The notes under the pieces were generated by a model. It was given only the letters and a program-made list of their open reading frames with translations. It had not been told where the DNA came from and ran no database searches. Shown in pieces: positions 1 to 7,502 of a DNA stretch of 64,000 nt. The position numbers and the translations under genes were made by a program. The DNA comes from Palsa-465 sp963800475 (GTDB lineage: Bacteria > Actinomycetota > Thermoleophilia > Solirubrobacterales > Solirubrobacteraceae): positions 248,001 to 312,000 of the forward strand of contig CAWDAZ010000004.1 of assembly GCA_963800475.1 (NCBI GenBank). The letters are read 5' to 3'. The first letter of the stretch is position 1, and every line of letters starts with the position of its first letter.

Positions 1-332
1 ACGTCGAAGGCGCGCTCCACCTGCTCGGGATGGCGGCTGAGCGGCTTCTCGCACAGCACGTGCTTGCCCGCCTCGAGCGCGCGCACCGTCCACTCGACGT
101 GGAGCGCGTTGGGCAGCGGGATGTAGACGGCCTCCAGGTCGGAGTCCGCGAGGAGAGCGTCATAGGTGTCGTGGACGCGGACGATCCGATGCTCGGCCGC
201 GAACGCGATCGCGCGGGCGCGGTCGCGGCCCGCGACGGCGACCACCTCGACGAGCTCCGACGCCGCGACACCGGCCAGGAACAGCTCGTTGATCCGCGCG
301 GTCGAGAGGATGCCCCAGCGGACCGGCTGCAT
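1..332 (-). CDS. Gfo/Idh/MocA-family NAD(P)-dependent oxidoreductase (3' part outside window)
   Basis: Only the N-terminal ~110 residues lie in the window; the gene runs off the left edge. They form a Rossmann fold that starts with a VRWGILSTARI strand-loop and continues to the family's EKP motif (in HVLCEKPLSRH), where the Lys is the usual catalytic/cofactor residue. The ATG at 332-330 overlaps the TGA of xylose isomerase as ATGA, so the protein is probably made by coupled translation as third gene of a xylB-xylA operon. Family members oxidise sugars, inositols or sugar derivatives with NAD(P). The context suggests a pentose or related sugar (for example a xylose dehydrogenase), but the substrate cannot be read from this fragment. 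Confidence 0.85.
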   Translation of the reverse strand, partial: MQPVRWGILSTARINELFLAGVAASELVEVVAVAGRDRARAIAFAAEHRIVRVHDTYDALLADSDLEAVYIPLPNALHVEWTVRALEAGKHVLCEKPLSRHPEQVERAFD

Positions 333-1522
333 CAGCCCGCGCCGAGCAGCAGGTCGACGACCAGCTGGTCGAGCCGCTCGTTGCCGTAGCCGCGCGCCGC
401 GAGCCGGTCGAGGTCGGGGTCCTCGCCGAGCAGCGCCCGCGCGGTCGCGGAGTCGTACGAGCCGACGCTCGGCTGGGCGAGACTCTCCACCGATGCGGCC
501 GCCCGCGCCTCGCGGATCGCGTCGGAGGCCTCGAACTCCCGCGTCTTGGCTTTGAGCGCCAGGTACGTGCGCATGCAGCCGGCCGCGAATTCCCAGATGC
601 CCGCGCGGTCCTCGTTCCGGTACGCGTGGGCGTCGAAGTGGCGGGGCCCGTCGTAGCCGGAGGTCTCGAGCAGGTGCACGAGCAGGAACGCCTCCTTGAG
701 GTCCTCGGCGCCGAACCGGTAGTCCTGGTCGAAGCGCCCGATCCGCTGGGCGTTGAGGTCGATGTGGAACAGCTTTCCGGCCCACAGCGCCTGCGAGACG
801 GCGTGCACGAAGCTGAGCCCCGCGATCGTCTCGTGCGCCACCTCGGGGTTCACGCCGACCATCTCGGGGCGCTCGAGCATCGAGATGAAATGCAGCGCGT
901 GGCCGACGGTCGGCAGGAAGATGTCGCCGCGCGGCTCGTTCGGCTTGGGCTCGATCGCGAAGCGCATCTCGTAGCCCTGGTCGCGGACATAGCCGCACAG
1001 GAAGTCGATCGCCTCGCGGTAGCGCTCGAGCGCGTCGCGGGCCGGTTTCGCGGCGCCGGCCTCGACGCCCTCCCGCCCGCCCCAGAACACGTAGATGTGT
1101 GCCCCGAGCTCGGCGCCGAGATCGATCCCGCGCATCGCCTTCGCGATCGCGGCGCGGCGCACGTCGCGGTCGTTGGACGTGAACGCGCCGTCCTTGAAGG
1201 CAGGGTGCGTGAACAGGTTGGTCGTCGCCATCGTCACGCGCATGCCAGTGCGCGCGAGCGCGTCTGAGAACCGCGCCACGATCCGGTCGCGCTCGCTCGC
1301 CGAGCTGCCGTACGGGACCAGGTCGTTGTCGTGCAGGCTGACCCCGTACGCGCCGAGCTCCGCGAGGTGCTCGACGGTGTCGACCGGATCGAGCGGCGCT
1401 CGCGTCGGCTCGCCGAACGGGTCGCGGCCGGGGTTGCCGACCGTCCACAGCCCGAACGTGAAGCGATGCTCGGGGCGCGGCGTCAGCTCACCCTCATCGA
1501 TCGAGCGGTGCGAGTCGCTCAT
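332..1522 (-). CDS. xylA: Xylose isomerase (actinobacterial type)
   Basis: Converts D-xylose to D-xylulose in the cytoplasm. The 396-aa product fits the ~390-aa class I enzymes of Actinobacteria. Landmarks are the LHDNDLVP segment with the active-site His near residue 64, the EPKPNEPRGD metal-ligand segment, NPEVAHE, and HIDLNAQ with further metal ligands. I chose the ATG at 1522, because the 46 residues upstream (in the xylB 3' end) are basic and unlike the family. Xylulokinase ends 13 nt upstream and the downstream dehydrogenase overlaps by ATGA, so the three genes look like one operon transcribed leftward. Confidence 0.95.
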   Translation of the reverse strand: MSDSHRSIDEGELTPRPEHRFTFGLWTVGNPGRDPFGEPTRAPLDPVDTVEHLAELGAYGVSLHDNDLVPYGSSASERDRIVARFSDALARTGMRVTMATTNLFTHPAFKDGAFTSNDRDVRRAAIAKAMRGIDLGAELGAHIYVFWGGREGVEAGAAKPARDALERYREAIDFLCGYVRDQGYEMRFAIEPKPNEPRGDIFLPTVGHALHFISMLERPEMVGVNPEVAHETIAGLSFVHAVSQALWAGKLFHIDLNAQRIGRFDQDYRFGAEDLKEAFLLVHLLETSGYDGPRHFDAHAYRNEDRAGIWEFAAGCMRTYLALKAKTREFEASDAIREARAAASVESLAQPSVGSYDSATARALLGEDPDLDRLAARGYGNERLDQLVVDLLLGAG

Positions 1523-1535
1523 CCCGATCACGATC

Positions 1536-2975
1536 TCATATCCGGCGCAGCGCCGGGTAAAGCTCCGTGAAGCGCGCGCGCTGCTCGCGGTACACCTCGA
1601 CCCACGCGGGAACCGGCTCGATCCGTCCGTGCGGCTTGACGGTCGCGGCGACCGCCGCATGCACGTCCGGCCATACCGACGCCGCGACTCCGCCGAGCAG
1701 CGCGGCCCCGAACGCGGCGCCCTCGTCGACGGCGACGCGTTCGAGCGGCAGCTCGAGCACCGACGCGACGATCTGGAGCCACAGCTCGCTGCCCGCGCCG
1801 CCGCCCGACACGCGGGCGAACTCGATCTTCCCGGGCAACTGCGCGATCAGGTCGAGCGAGTCGCGCAGCCCGAACGCCACGCCCTCGAGCACCGAGCGAA
1901 CGAGCGCCCCGCGGTCGTGCCGCACGCTCAGCCCCACGAACGCGGCGCGCGCGTCGGGGTCGACGTGCGGAGTGCGCTCGCCGGCGAGATACGGGAGAAA
2001 GATCAACCCCTCGGTACCTGCCGGCCACCGCGCGGCCTCCGCGTCGAGCTCCACGTAGGGCACGCCCGGCGCGGCCGCGTCCCTCAGCCAGCGAAGCGAG
2101 CCGGCGGCCGAAAGCATCACCCCCATCGCGTGCCAGGCCCCGGGAACGGCGTGGCAGAACGTGTGCAGGCGAGCCTCGGAGTCGGGGGCGAACGTGTCCT
2201 GCGCCATGAACACGACCCCGGATGTGCCGATCACGACCGATAGCGGCCCGGGCCGATCGACGCCGACCCCCAGCGCGCCGGCCGCCTGGTCACCACCGCC
2301 GGCCGCAACCGGGGTGCCGTCCGCGGTGACGCCTGAGATCGCCGGGCTCTCCAGCGCCTCGGGCAGCCAGCCAGGGTCGAGTTCGAGGTCGCGCAGCACC
2401 TCGTCGCTCCACCGCCGCCGCGCGACGTCCAGCAGCAGCGTCCCCGATGCGTCCGAGACGTCGGTCGCGTGGGCCCCGCACAGGCGCAGGCGGACGTAGT
2501 CCTTGGGCAGGGCAATCCGCGCGATCCGCCGGTACACCTCGGGCTCGTGGCGGCGCAGCCACAGCAGTTTCGGGGCCGTGAAGCCCGGCAGCGCGCGATT
2601 GCCGGTCAGGCCGATCAGCCGGTCGACGCCGATCGTCCGCTCGATCTCGGCGCACTCGGCGGCGGTTCGCTGATCGTTCCACAGGATCGCCGGGCGCAGC
2701 GGGCGGTTCGACGCGTCGAGCGCGACCAGGCCGTGCATCTGGCCGGACAGCCCGATCCCGGCCGGTTTGCCGACCATGCGCTCCAGTCGCTCCAGCACTT
2801 CGCGCGCCCCGCGCCACCAGTCGTCGGGATCCTGCTCCGCCCACCCTGGGCGGGGCGTCGAGAGCGGATAGGAGGCCTCGGCTCGAGCCACGATCGTGCC
2901 CTGGTCGTCGATCGCGAGTGCCTTGACCCCCGAGGTTCCGACGTCGATACCTACGGCTGTGGGCGTGGGGGTCAC
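1536..2975 (-). CDS. xylB: Xylulokinase (FGGY family)
   Basis: Phosphorylates D-xylulose with ATP to xylulose-5-phosphate. The 479-aa protein has the N-terminal FGGY ATPase strand GIDVGTSGVKAL (residues 9-20), the WAEQDPDDWW segment typical of xylulokinases, an ILWNDQRT motif and a C-terminal SGGGAGSELW motif for nucleotide binding. The start is a GTG at 2975-2973. There is no clear Shine-Dalgarno sequence in front of it; instead a LacI-type operator abuts the start codon, so the message may be leaderless or very short-leadered. It is the first gene of the leftward xylB-xylA-dehydrogenase operon and is divergent from the LacI regulator. Confidence 0.93.
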   Translation of the reverse strand: MTPTPTAVGIDVGTSGVKALAIDDQGTIVARAEASYPLSTPRPGWAEQDPDDWWRGAREVLERLERMVGKPAGIGLSGQMHGLVALDASNRPLRPAILWNDQRTAAECAEIERTIGVDRLIGLTGNRALPGFTAPKLLWLRRHEPEVYRRIARIALPKDYVRLRLCGAHATDVSDASGTLLLDVARRRWSDEVLRDLELDPGWLPEALESPAISGVTADGTPVAAGGGDQAAGALGVGVDRPGPLSVVIGTSGVVFMAQDTFAPDSEARLHTFCHAVPGAWHAMGVMLSAAGSLRWLRDAAAPGVPYVELDAEAARWPAGTEGLIFLPYLAGERTPHVDPDARAAFVGLSVRHDRGALVRSVLEGVAFGLRDSLDLIAQLPGKIEFARVSGGGAGSELWLQIVASVLELPLERVAVDEGAAFGAALLGGVAASVWPDVHAAVAATVKPHGRIEPVPAWVEVYREQRARFTELYPALRRI

Positions 2976-2990
2976 GTGAGCGCTAACATC
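2973..2990. promoter_or_regulatory. LacI-family operator, site 1 (xylB/lacI intergenic)
   Basis: CACGTGAGCGCTAACATC is an imperfect palindrome centred on CG, the signature of LacI/GalR operators. Its right half (CGCTAACATC) is identical to that of site 2 at 4188-4205. It fills most of the 32-bp gap between the divergent xylB and lacI genes and contains a possible -10 (TAACAT, 2984-2989) for the regulator gene. Occupancy could therefore repress both xylB and the regulator itself. No good -35 is visible for either direction. Confidence 0.6.
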
Positions 2991-3007
2991 TTGCTCTGGG
3001 AGGGGGA

Positions 3008-4063
3008 ATGGAGGACACTAACCTGAGCGGGTCGCGGATACAGCGCGGGAGGCCGGCTTCGGGCCGGCGCGCGCCGGCGATGTCGGATGTCGGCCGGCTC
3101 GCCGGAGTCTCGCATCAGACCGTCAGCCGCGTGCTGAACGGCAGCCCGCACGTTCGCGCCGAGACGCGGCGCCGGGTGCTGGCAGCGATGAACGAGCTCG
3201 GCTACCGCCCGAACCTGACCGCCCGCGCGCTGGCCACGGGGCGCTCGCACACGCTGGGCGTGGTGAGCTTCGACACGACCTTGTACGGCCCGGCGTCGAC
3301 GCTGCTCGGGGTCGAGCGCGCGGCGCACGAGGCCGGCTACTTCATCGTCGTGGCGAGCATGCAGGCGCTCGACCGCGAGTCGCTGCTGGACGCCGTCGAG
3401 CGGCTGCGGATCCAGCCGGTCGAGGGGATTCTCGCGATCGCGCCCCTGAAGGTTGCGGCTCAAGCGCTGCCGTACGTACCCGACGGAGTGCCGCTGGTGG
3501 CCGTCGAGGGGGGCCCCGAGTCGGATGTCCCGGTCGTCGAGGTAGACCAGTACGCGGGGGCCAGCAGCGCCACCCGTCACCTGCTCGATCTCGGCCACGC
3601 CACCGTCTGGCACATCGCCGGGCCCGAGGAGTTCCTGGAGGCCGGCCGGCGGATGGAGGGATGGCGGGAGACGCTGATGGCGGCGGACGCGGAGGTCCCG
3701 CAACCGCTGCGGGGCGACTGGAGCGCGCGCTCCGGCTACGACCTCGGTCGTCGTCTGGCCGGCGATCGCGCGGTCACCGCGATGTTCGTCGCCAACGACC
3801 AGATGGCGCTCGGCGTGCTGCGGGCGCTCCACGAGGCCGGCCGGTCGGTTCCCGCCGAGGTGAGCGTGGTCGGCTTCGACGACATCCCCGAGGCGGCCTA
3901 CTTTCTGCCGCCGCTGACGACGATCCGGCAGGACTTCGACGAGCTCGGGCGGCGGAGCCTGGCGTTGCTGCTGCGGATGATCGGAGGCGACGACCAGGTT
4001 GCGATCCCGCGTGTCGGACCCGAGTTGATCGTGCGCGCCAGCACGGGGGTCCCGGCGGGGTAG
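3008..4063 (+). CDS. LacI-family transcriptional regulator of pentose genes
   Basis: 351-aa repressor. The LacI helix-turn-helix and hinge lie at about residues 25-78 (MSDVGRLAGVSHQTVSRVLN, then YRPNLTARALATG), followed by a periplasmic-binding-protein-like effector domain to the end (GFDDIPEAAYFLPPLTTI is typical of the C-terminal part). ATG 3008 has a GGGAGGGG ribosome site immediately upstream; an internal ATG at the HTH is an alternative. It sits between two matching CG-centred palindromes, one at the xylB start and one on the transporter promoter. The simplest reading is a local repressor induced by xylose, arabinose or a phosphorylated derivative. The effector cannot be read from sequence. 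Confidence 0.93.
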   Translation: MEDTNLSGSRIQRGRPASGRRAPAMSDVGRLAGVSHQTVSRVLNGSPHVRAETRRRVLAAMNELGYRPNLTARALATGRSHTLGVVSFDTTLYGPASTLLGVERAAHEAGYFIVVASMQALDRESLLDAVERLRIQPVEGILAIAPLKVAAQALPYVPDGVPLVAVEGGPESDVPVVEVDQYAGASSATRHLLDLGHATVWHIAGPEEFLEAGRRMEGWRETLMAADAEVPQPLRGDWSARSGYDLGRRLAGDRAVTAMFVANDQMALGVLRALHEAGRSVPAEVSVVGFDDIPEAAYFLPPLTTIRQDFDELGRRSLALLLRMIGGDDQVAIPRVGPELIVRASTGVPAG

Positions 4064-4116
4064 GGGTCTGGGCCGGCCGAATCGACCCGGACCAGCGCCT
4101 GCCGACGCGCCACGAG

Positions 4117-4163
4117 GGCATGGTCGAGAAAGCGAACGGATATTTCGTTTTCTCGACCATGCC
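4117..4163 (+). terminator. 20-bp stem hairpin after the LacI gene
   Basis: Two 20-nt arms (4117-4136 and 4144-4163) pair with a single G-U and enclose a 7-nt loop. The hairpin starts 54 nt after the regulator stop codon and ends 12 nt before the -35 of the next operon. It lacks a U tract, so it is not a textbook intrinsic terminator. It may stop or stabilise the lacI transcript and insulate the downstream promoter. Confidence 0.55.
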
Positions 4164-4175
4164 CCAATTGGCGAG

Positions 4176-4205
4176 TTGACCGACGGGGATGTGATCGCTA
4201 ACATC
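4176..4205 (+). promoter_or_regulatory. Promoter with overlapping LacI operator (site 2) for the pentose transporter/ara operon
   Basis: TTGACC (4176-4181), a 17-nt spacer and TAACAT (4199-4204) make a good sigma-A/sigma-70 promoter. The 18-mer GATGTGATCGCTAACATC (4188-4205) covers the spacer end and the -10. It is a CG-centred palindrome with 14 of 18 positions symmetric, and its right half matches the site at the xylB start. A bound LacI protein would block polymerase directly. The expected start near 4211 leaves a leader of about 190 nt. Confidence 0.65.
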
Positions 4206-4399
4206 CCCGTATGGATCGCCGGACGCGTAGTAACTACTGAGGCCGATGCGGGGCGAATCCGCATGAGCATGCTGCTTCAGCGGTGAGAGGGTTTTCGTGT
4301 GGTTAAGCCAAGTGGACAAGCGCAGCACGCTCTGAGAGCGTTCACAGGCGGAAAACCAACACGGCCGGTTCCGACGACTTGCGAGGGAAGGAGTGACGG
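4206..4399 (+). promoter_or_regulatory. Long 5' leader of the pentose operon with possible secondary structure
   Basis: About 190 nt without a gene. GGTTTTC (4290-4296) can pair with GAAAACC (4351-4357), enclosing a small hairpin CGCTC-TGA-GAGCG (4328-4340). A competing pairing between 4296-4304 and 4354-4363 is also possible. A strong ribosome site (GGGAAGGAG, about 4387) precedes ATG 4400. I do not recognise a known riboswitch; the structure may only affect stability or translation. Confidence 0.3.
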
Positions 4400-5533
4400 A
4401 TGAGGGACCCAGACGATGTGATGGGCGACGCGATCGAGCGTCTCGAGTGGGATGAGCGCAAGGAGGAGGAGACCCCCCACAAGCGCTGGCGCCAGTTCAC
4501 GCGGCGTACCGCGCTGACGGGCGGCGCGGCTGGAGTCGCCGCGATGGTGCTCGAGGCCTGCGGATCGAGCTCGTCGAGCTCGAGCGCCGCGAGTGGCAGC
4601 AGCGCCAGCGCGATCTTCGGCGTCAACCAGTCCTACCACTTCACGATGGTCAACCACGTGACCACGAACGTGTTCTTCACCCCGACCCAGAACGGCGCGG
4701 CCGACGCGTGCAAGCTGCTCGGCTGCTCCTACACGTGGACCGGCTCCGCGACAAGCAACGTCTCCGAGATGGTCAATGCGATCAACAGCGCGGTGTCCTC
4801 GAAGGTCAACGGGATCGCGAGCTCGCTGATCGACCCGAAGGCGTTCGACGCTCCGATCCAGTCGTCGCTCAGCGCCGGCATCCCGTTCGTCGCCTACAAC
4901 GCGGACGAGCCGCAAAGCGGGCGTCTGTCCTACATCGGCCAGGACCTGTTCCTGTCCGGGCAGCAGATGGGGCAGCACATCCAGAAGTTGCTGCCGAGCG
5001 GCGGACAGATCGCTCTGTTCATCGCCACCCCGGGTGCGGCCAACATCCAGCCGCGGATCAACGGCGCGCTTGACACCCTGAAGAGCAGCCCGAACATCAA
5101 GCCCGACGTGGTCGCGACCGGCGCCGACGTGCCGGGAGAGCTGACCAAGATCAACGCCTGGGCGTCCGCGCACCCGAGCGCCAAGGGGATGTTCGCGGTC
5201 GACGCCGGCTCCACCCAGGGTCTCGCGCAGACGATTCAGAAGCTCGGCCTGCGTGCGAAGGGCTGGAAGGGCGGCGGCTATGACCTGACGCCGATCACCG
5301 AGCAGCTGCTGGCGGCCGGCGAGATCGACTTCACGATCGACCAGCAGCCGTACCTGCAGGGCTTCTATCCGATCCTGCAGCTCTACATGTACAACGCGTC
5401 GCAGCACCTGAGCGGCATCGCCGAAGTGGACACCGGCCTGAAGTTCCTGGACAAGACGACGATCGTGCCGTACAGCTCGACCAAGAGCCGGTACGAGGGC
5501 ACGGGTACCGCTCCGGGCGTCCAGAAGGCATAG
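4400..5533 (+). CDS. Sugar ABC transporter substrate-binding lipoprotein (ribose/xylose type)
   Basis: 377 aa. The N-terminus carries a twin-arginine signal (FTRRTALTGG, RR at residues 35-36) and a lipobox-like end (VLEAC, Cys 54) followed by a Ser-rich linker, so it should be a Tat-exported lipoprotein on the outer face of the membrane. The mature part is a type 1 periplasmic binding fold of the RbsB/XylF kind (SSLIDPKAFDAPIQ, GIPFVAYNADEP, YDLTPITEQLLAAGEIDFTI). Glu at -2 of the lipobox is unusual. It is the first gene of the transporter/ara operon, with permease and ATPase directly downstream. The ligand is probably a pentose, judged from the linked catabolic genes. Confidence 0.92.
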   Translation: MRDPDDVMGDAIERLEWDERKEEETPHKRWRQFTRRTALTGGAAGVAAMVLEACGSSSSSSSAASGSSASAIFGVNQSYHFTMVNHVTTNVFFTPTQNGAADACKLLGCSYTWTGSATSNVSEMVNAINSAVSSKVNGIASSLIDPKAFDAPIQSSLSAGIPFVAYNADEPQSGRLSYIGQDLFLSGQQMGQHIQKLLPSGGQIALFIATPGAANIQPRINGALDTLKSSPNIKPDVVATGADVPGELTKINAWASAHPSAKGMFAVDAGSTQGLAQTIQKLGLRAKGWKGGGYDLTPITEQLLAAGEIDFTIDQQPYLQGFYPILQLYMYNASQHLSGIAEVDTGLKFLDKTTIVPYSSTKSRYEGTGTAPGVQKA

Positions 5534-5565
5534 GGCTCCCGATAGGAGGGGAGTAGGTTCCAGCC

Positions 5566-6627
5566 ATGGCGGTCGAATCCAAGCCGACGCCGCCGGAGAC
5601 TCCTCCCGCGCCAGAGGGCCCGGCCCCGAGCCGGGCCCGCGGCGGCGGCGTCCGCAAGGCGATGATGCGGGTGCTGACGTTGCGCGAGAGCAGCATCGTC
5701 GTCGTCACGCTGGTGACGTTCGCGTACTTCGCGGCCACCACCAGCAACTACCTGACGTACTCGAACTGGAAGTCGCTGCTGCCGTACTTCTGCTTCCTGG
5801 CGATCATGGCGGCGGGCCAGGTGTTCGTGATGACGCTGGGGGAGATCGACCTGTCGATCGGAGCGATGTACCTGGTCACGCCGATCATGTTCTGGAAGCT
5901 CACCACGGCGGGGATCCCGCTCGGGATCGCGCTGGTGCTGTCGCTGCTGATCGCGATGGTGTTCGGAGCAATCACCGGCTTGTTCACCGCGTACGTCGGG
6001 ATGCCGTCGTTCGTGGCCTCGCTCGCGATGCTGTTCTTCCTGGATGGACTGGCGCTGGTTCTCACCCATTCCGAGCAGGTCACGACGCCTGGAACCGCGG
6101 TGACGCACACCACATCGTTTGCGAAGATCTTCGGCGCGGGCACGTACTCCGAGCTGATCTGGGCGGTCGCGATCGTGGCGATCTTCCAGGTCGTCCTGTC
6201 GCTGACCCGCTGGGGTATCTACACGGTGGCTACGGGCGGCAACCGTCTGGGAGCGGCCGAGGCCGGGATCCACACCCGGTTCGTGATCGTCCGCAACTTC
6301 GTGCTGTGCGCGCTGACCGCAGGGTTCGCGGGCCTGCTCGAGGCGATCCGCACCTCGAGCATCAGCCCCGACCCGTCCGGGTCCAACCAGGTCCTGCTGC
6401 TCGCGATCGCGGCGGTGATCATCGGCGGCACGCTGATGACCGGCGGCGAAGGGACCGTCGTCGGTGCGCTGATCGGCGCGCTGTTCCTGGGGGTCCTTCA
6501 GGACGGCCTGATCGTCAAAGGAGTCAACGCCACCTACCAGTATCTGTACGTCGGGATCGCAGTTGCGATCGCAATGACGATCTACGTGCTGGTGCGCCGC
6601 ATACGCCTGGGGTCGGGTCGTGCCTGA
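5566..6627 (+). CDS. Sugar ABC transporter permease (RbsC/XylH family)
   Basis: 353-aa integral membrane protein with about eight to ten hydrophobic helices after a Pro-rich cytoplasmic N-terminus. The FVMTLGEIDLSIGAMY segment is the hallmark of the BPD_transp_2 (ribose/xylose/arabinose) permease family, and GGNRLGAAEAGI is the coupling-loop region that contacts the ATPase. It follows the binding protein by 32 nt, and its 3' end overlaps the ATPase gene by 8 nt. It forms the membrane channel of the pentose importer, presumably as a homodimer. Confidence 0.93.
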   Translation: MAVESKPTPPETPPAPEGPAPSRARGGGVRKAMMRVLTLRESSIVVVTLVTFAYFAATTSNYLTYSNWKSLLPYFCFLAIMAAGQVFVMTLGEIDLSIGAMYLVTPIMFWKLTTAGIPLGIALVLSLLIAMVFGAITGLFTAYVGMPSFVASLAMLFFLDGLALVLTHSEQVTTPGTAVTHTTSFAKIFGAGTYSELIWAVAIVAIFQVVLSLTRWGIYTVATGGNRLGAAEAGIHTRFVIVRNFVLCALTAGFAGLLEAIRTSSISPDPSGSNQVLLLAIAAVIIGGTLMTGGEGTVVGALIGALFLGVLQDGLIVKGVNATYQYLYVGIAVAIAMTIYVLVRRIRLGSGRA

Positions 6628-7480
6628 TCAGGCATTCGCGGGCGAGCGGATCGTCGCGCTCCAAACGGCGGAGGACGACGTGCTCCGGATCAAGGACGTG
6701 ACGAAGGGCTTCGGCCCGATCACCGCGCTGCGCGACATCAACCTGCACCTGCGCAGGGGCGAGGTGCTGGGGCTGCTCGGCGACAATGGCGCCGGCAAGT
6801 CGACGCTGATCAAGATTGTCTGCGGCTTCTACAAAGCCGACAGCGGGTCGATGTGGCTGAAGGGCGAGGACTATGCGCCCAAGAGCGTCGATGACGCCCG
6901 GGCCCACGGCGTCGACACCGTCTTTCAGGACCTGGCGCTGGTCGATCAGCTGACCGTCTACCAGAACCTGTTCCTGCACCGCGAGAAGCTGACCAGCCCG
7001 TTGCCGTTCGTCGCCAACCGGCGGATGCGCCGAGAGGCTCGTGAGGCACTCGACGAGATCGGGATCAACATTCCGCGCCTCGACGTGCCAGTGGCACGGC
7101 TGTCGGGTGGCCAGCGCCAGGCGATCGCGGTCGCGCGCACGGTGTCGGGCGACGCCGACATCCTGCTGCTCGACGAGCCGCTGGCGGCGATGGGTGCCAA
7201 GGAGGGCGGCATGATCCTCGACCTGATCGCGCGCCTCAAGGAGGAGGGCAGAGTCTCGATCATCATGATCCTCCACAACTACGCGCACGTGTTCGCGGCG
7301 TGCGACCGGGTCAGCCTGATCCAGGACGGCGTGATCGCGCTCGACAAGCCGACCGCCGAGACCTCGGTCGAGGAGCTGAACGAGATCGTCGTCGAGGAGT
7401 ACCGGCGGGCGCGGCTCGCCGAGCGCGCCGCCGAGCAGAAGGCAGCGCAGGCCTTCGCGGAGCAAGAACGCGAGGCGTGA
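6620..7480 (+). CDS. Sugar ABC transporter ATP-binding protein (single-domain)
   Basis: 286 aa, starting at GTG 6620 inside the permease 3' end. The Walker A motif GDNGAGKS is at residues 54-61, the signature LSGGQRQ is mid-protein, and the Walker B segment ILLLDEP is followed by AAMG. Most RbsA/XylG ATPases are duplicated (~500 aa); this one has a single ABC domain like FrcA-type sugar ATPases and must act as a dimer. The C-terminal tail (ARLAERAAEQKAAQAFAEQE) is Ala/Glu-rich and probably helical. It energises import by the two genes upstream. Confidence 0.92.
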   Translation: MPDQAFAGERIVALQTAEDDVLRIKDVTKGFGPITALRDINLHLRRGEVLGLLGDNGAGKSTLIKIVCGFYKADSGSMWLKGEDYAPKSVDDARAHGVDTVFQDLALVDQLTVYQNLFLHREKLTSPLPFVANRRMRREAREALDEIGINIPRLDVPVARLSGGQRQAIAVARTVSGDADILLLDEPLAAMGAKEGGMILDLIARLKEEGRVSIIMILHNYAHVFAACDRVSLIQDGVIALDKPTAETSVEELNEIVVEEYRRARLAERAAEQKAAQAFAEQEREA

Positions 7481-7502
7481 GCTCCGCGATCTGCGCGAGC
7501 TT

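Noticed and set aside
4290..4357. Known riboswitch in the pentose leader
   Set aside because: The pairing pattern and conserved loops of common riboswitch classes were not recognised; kept only as a low-confidence structured leader.
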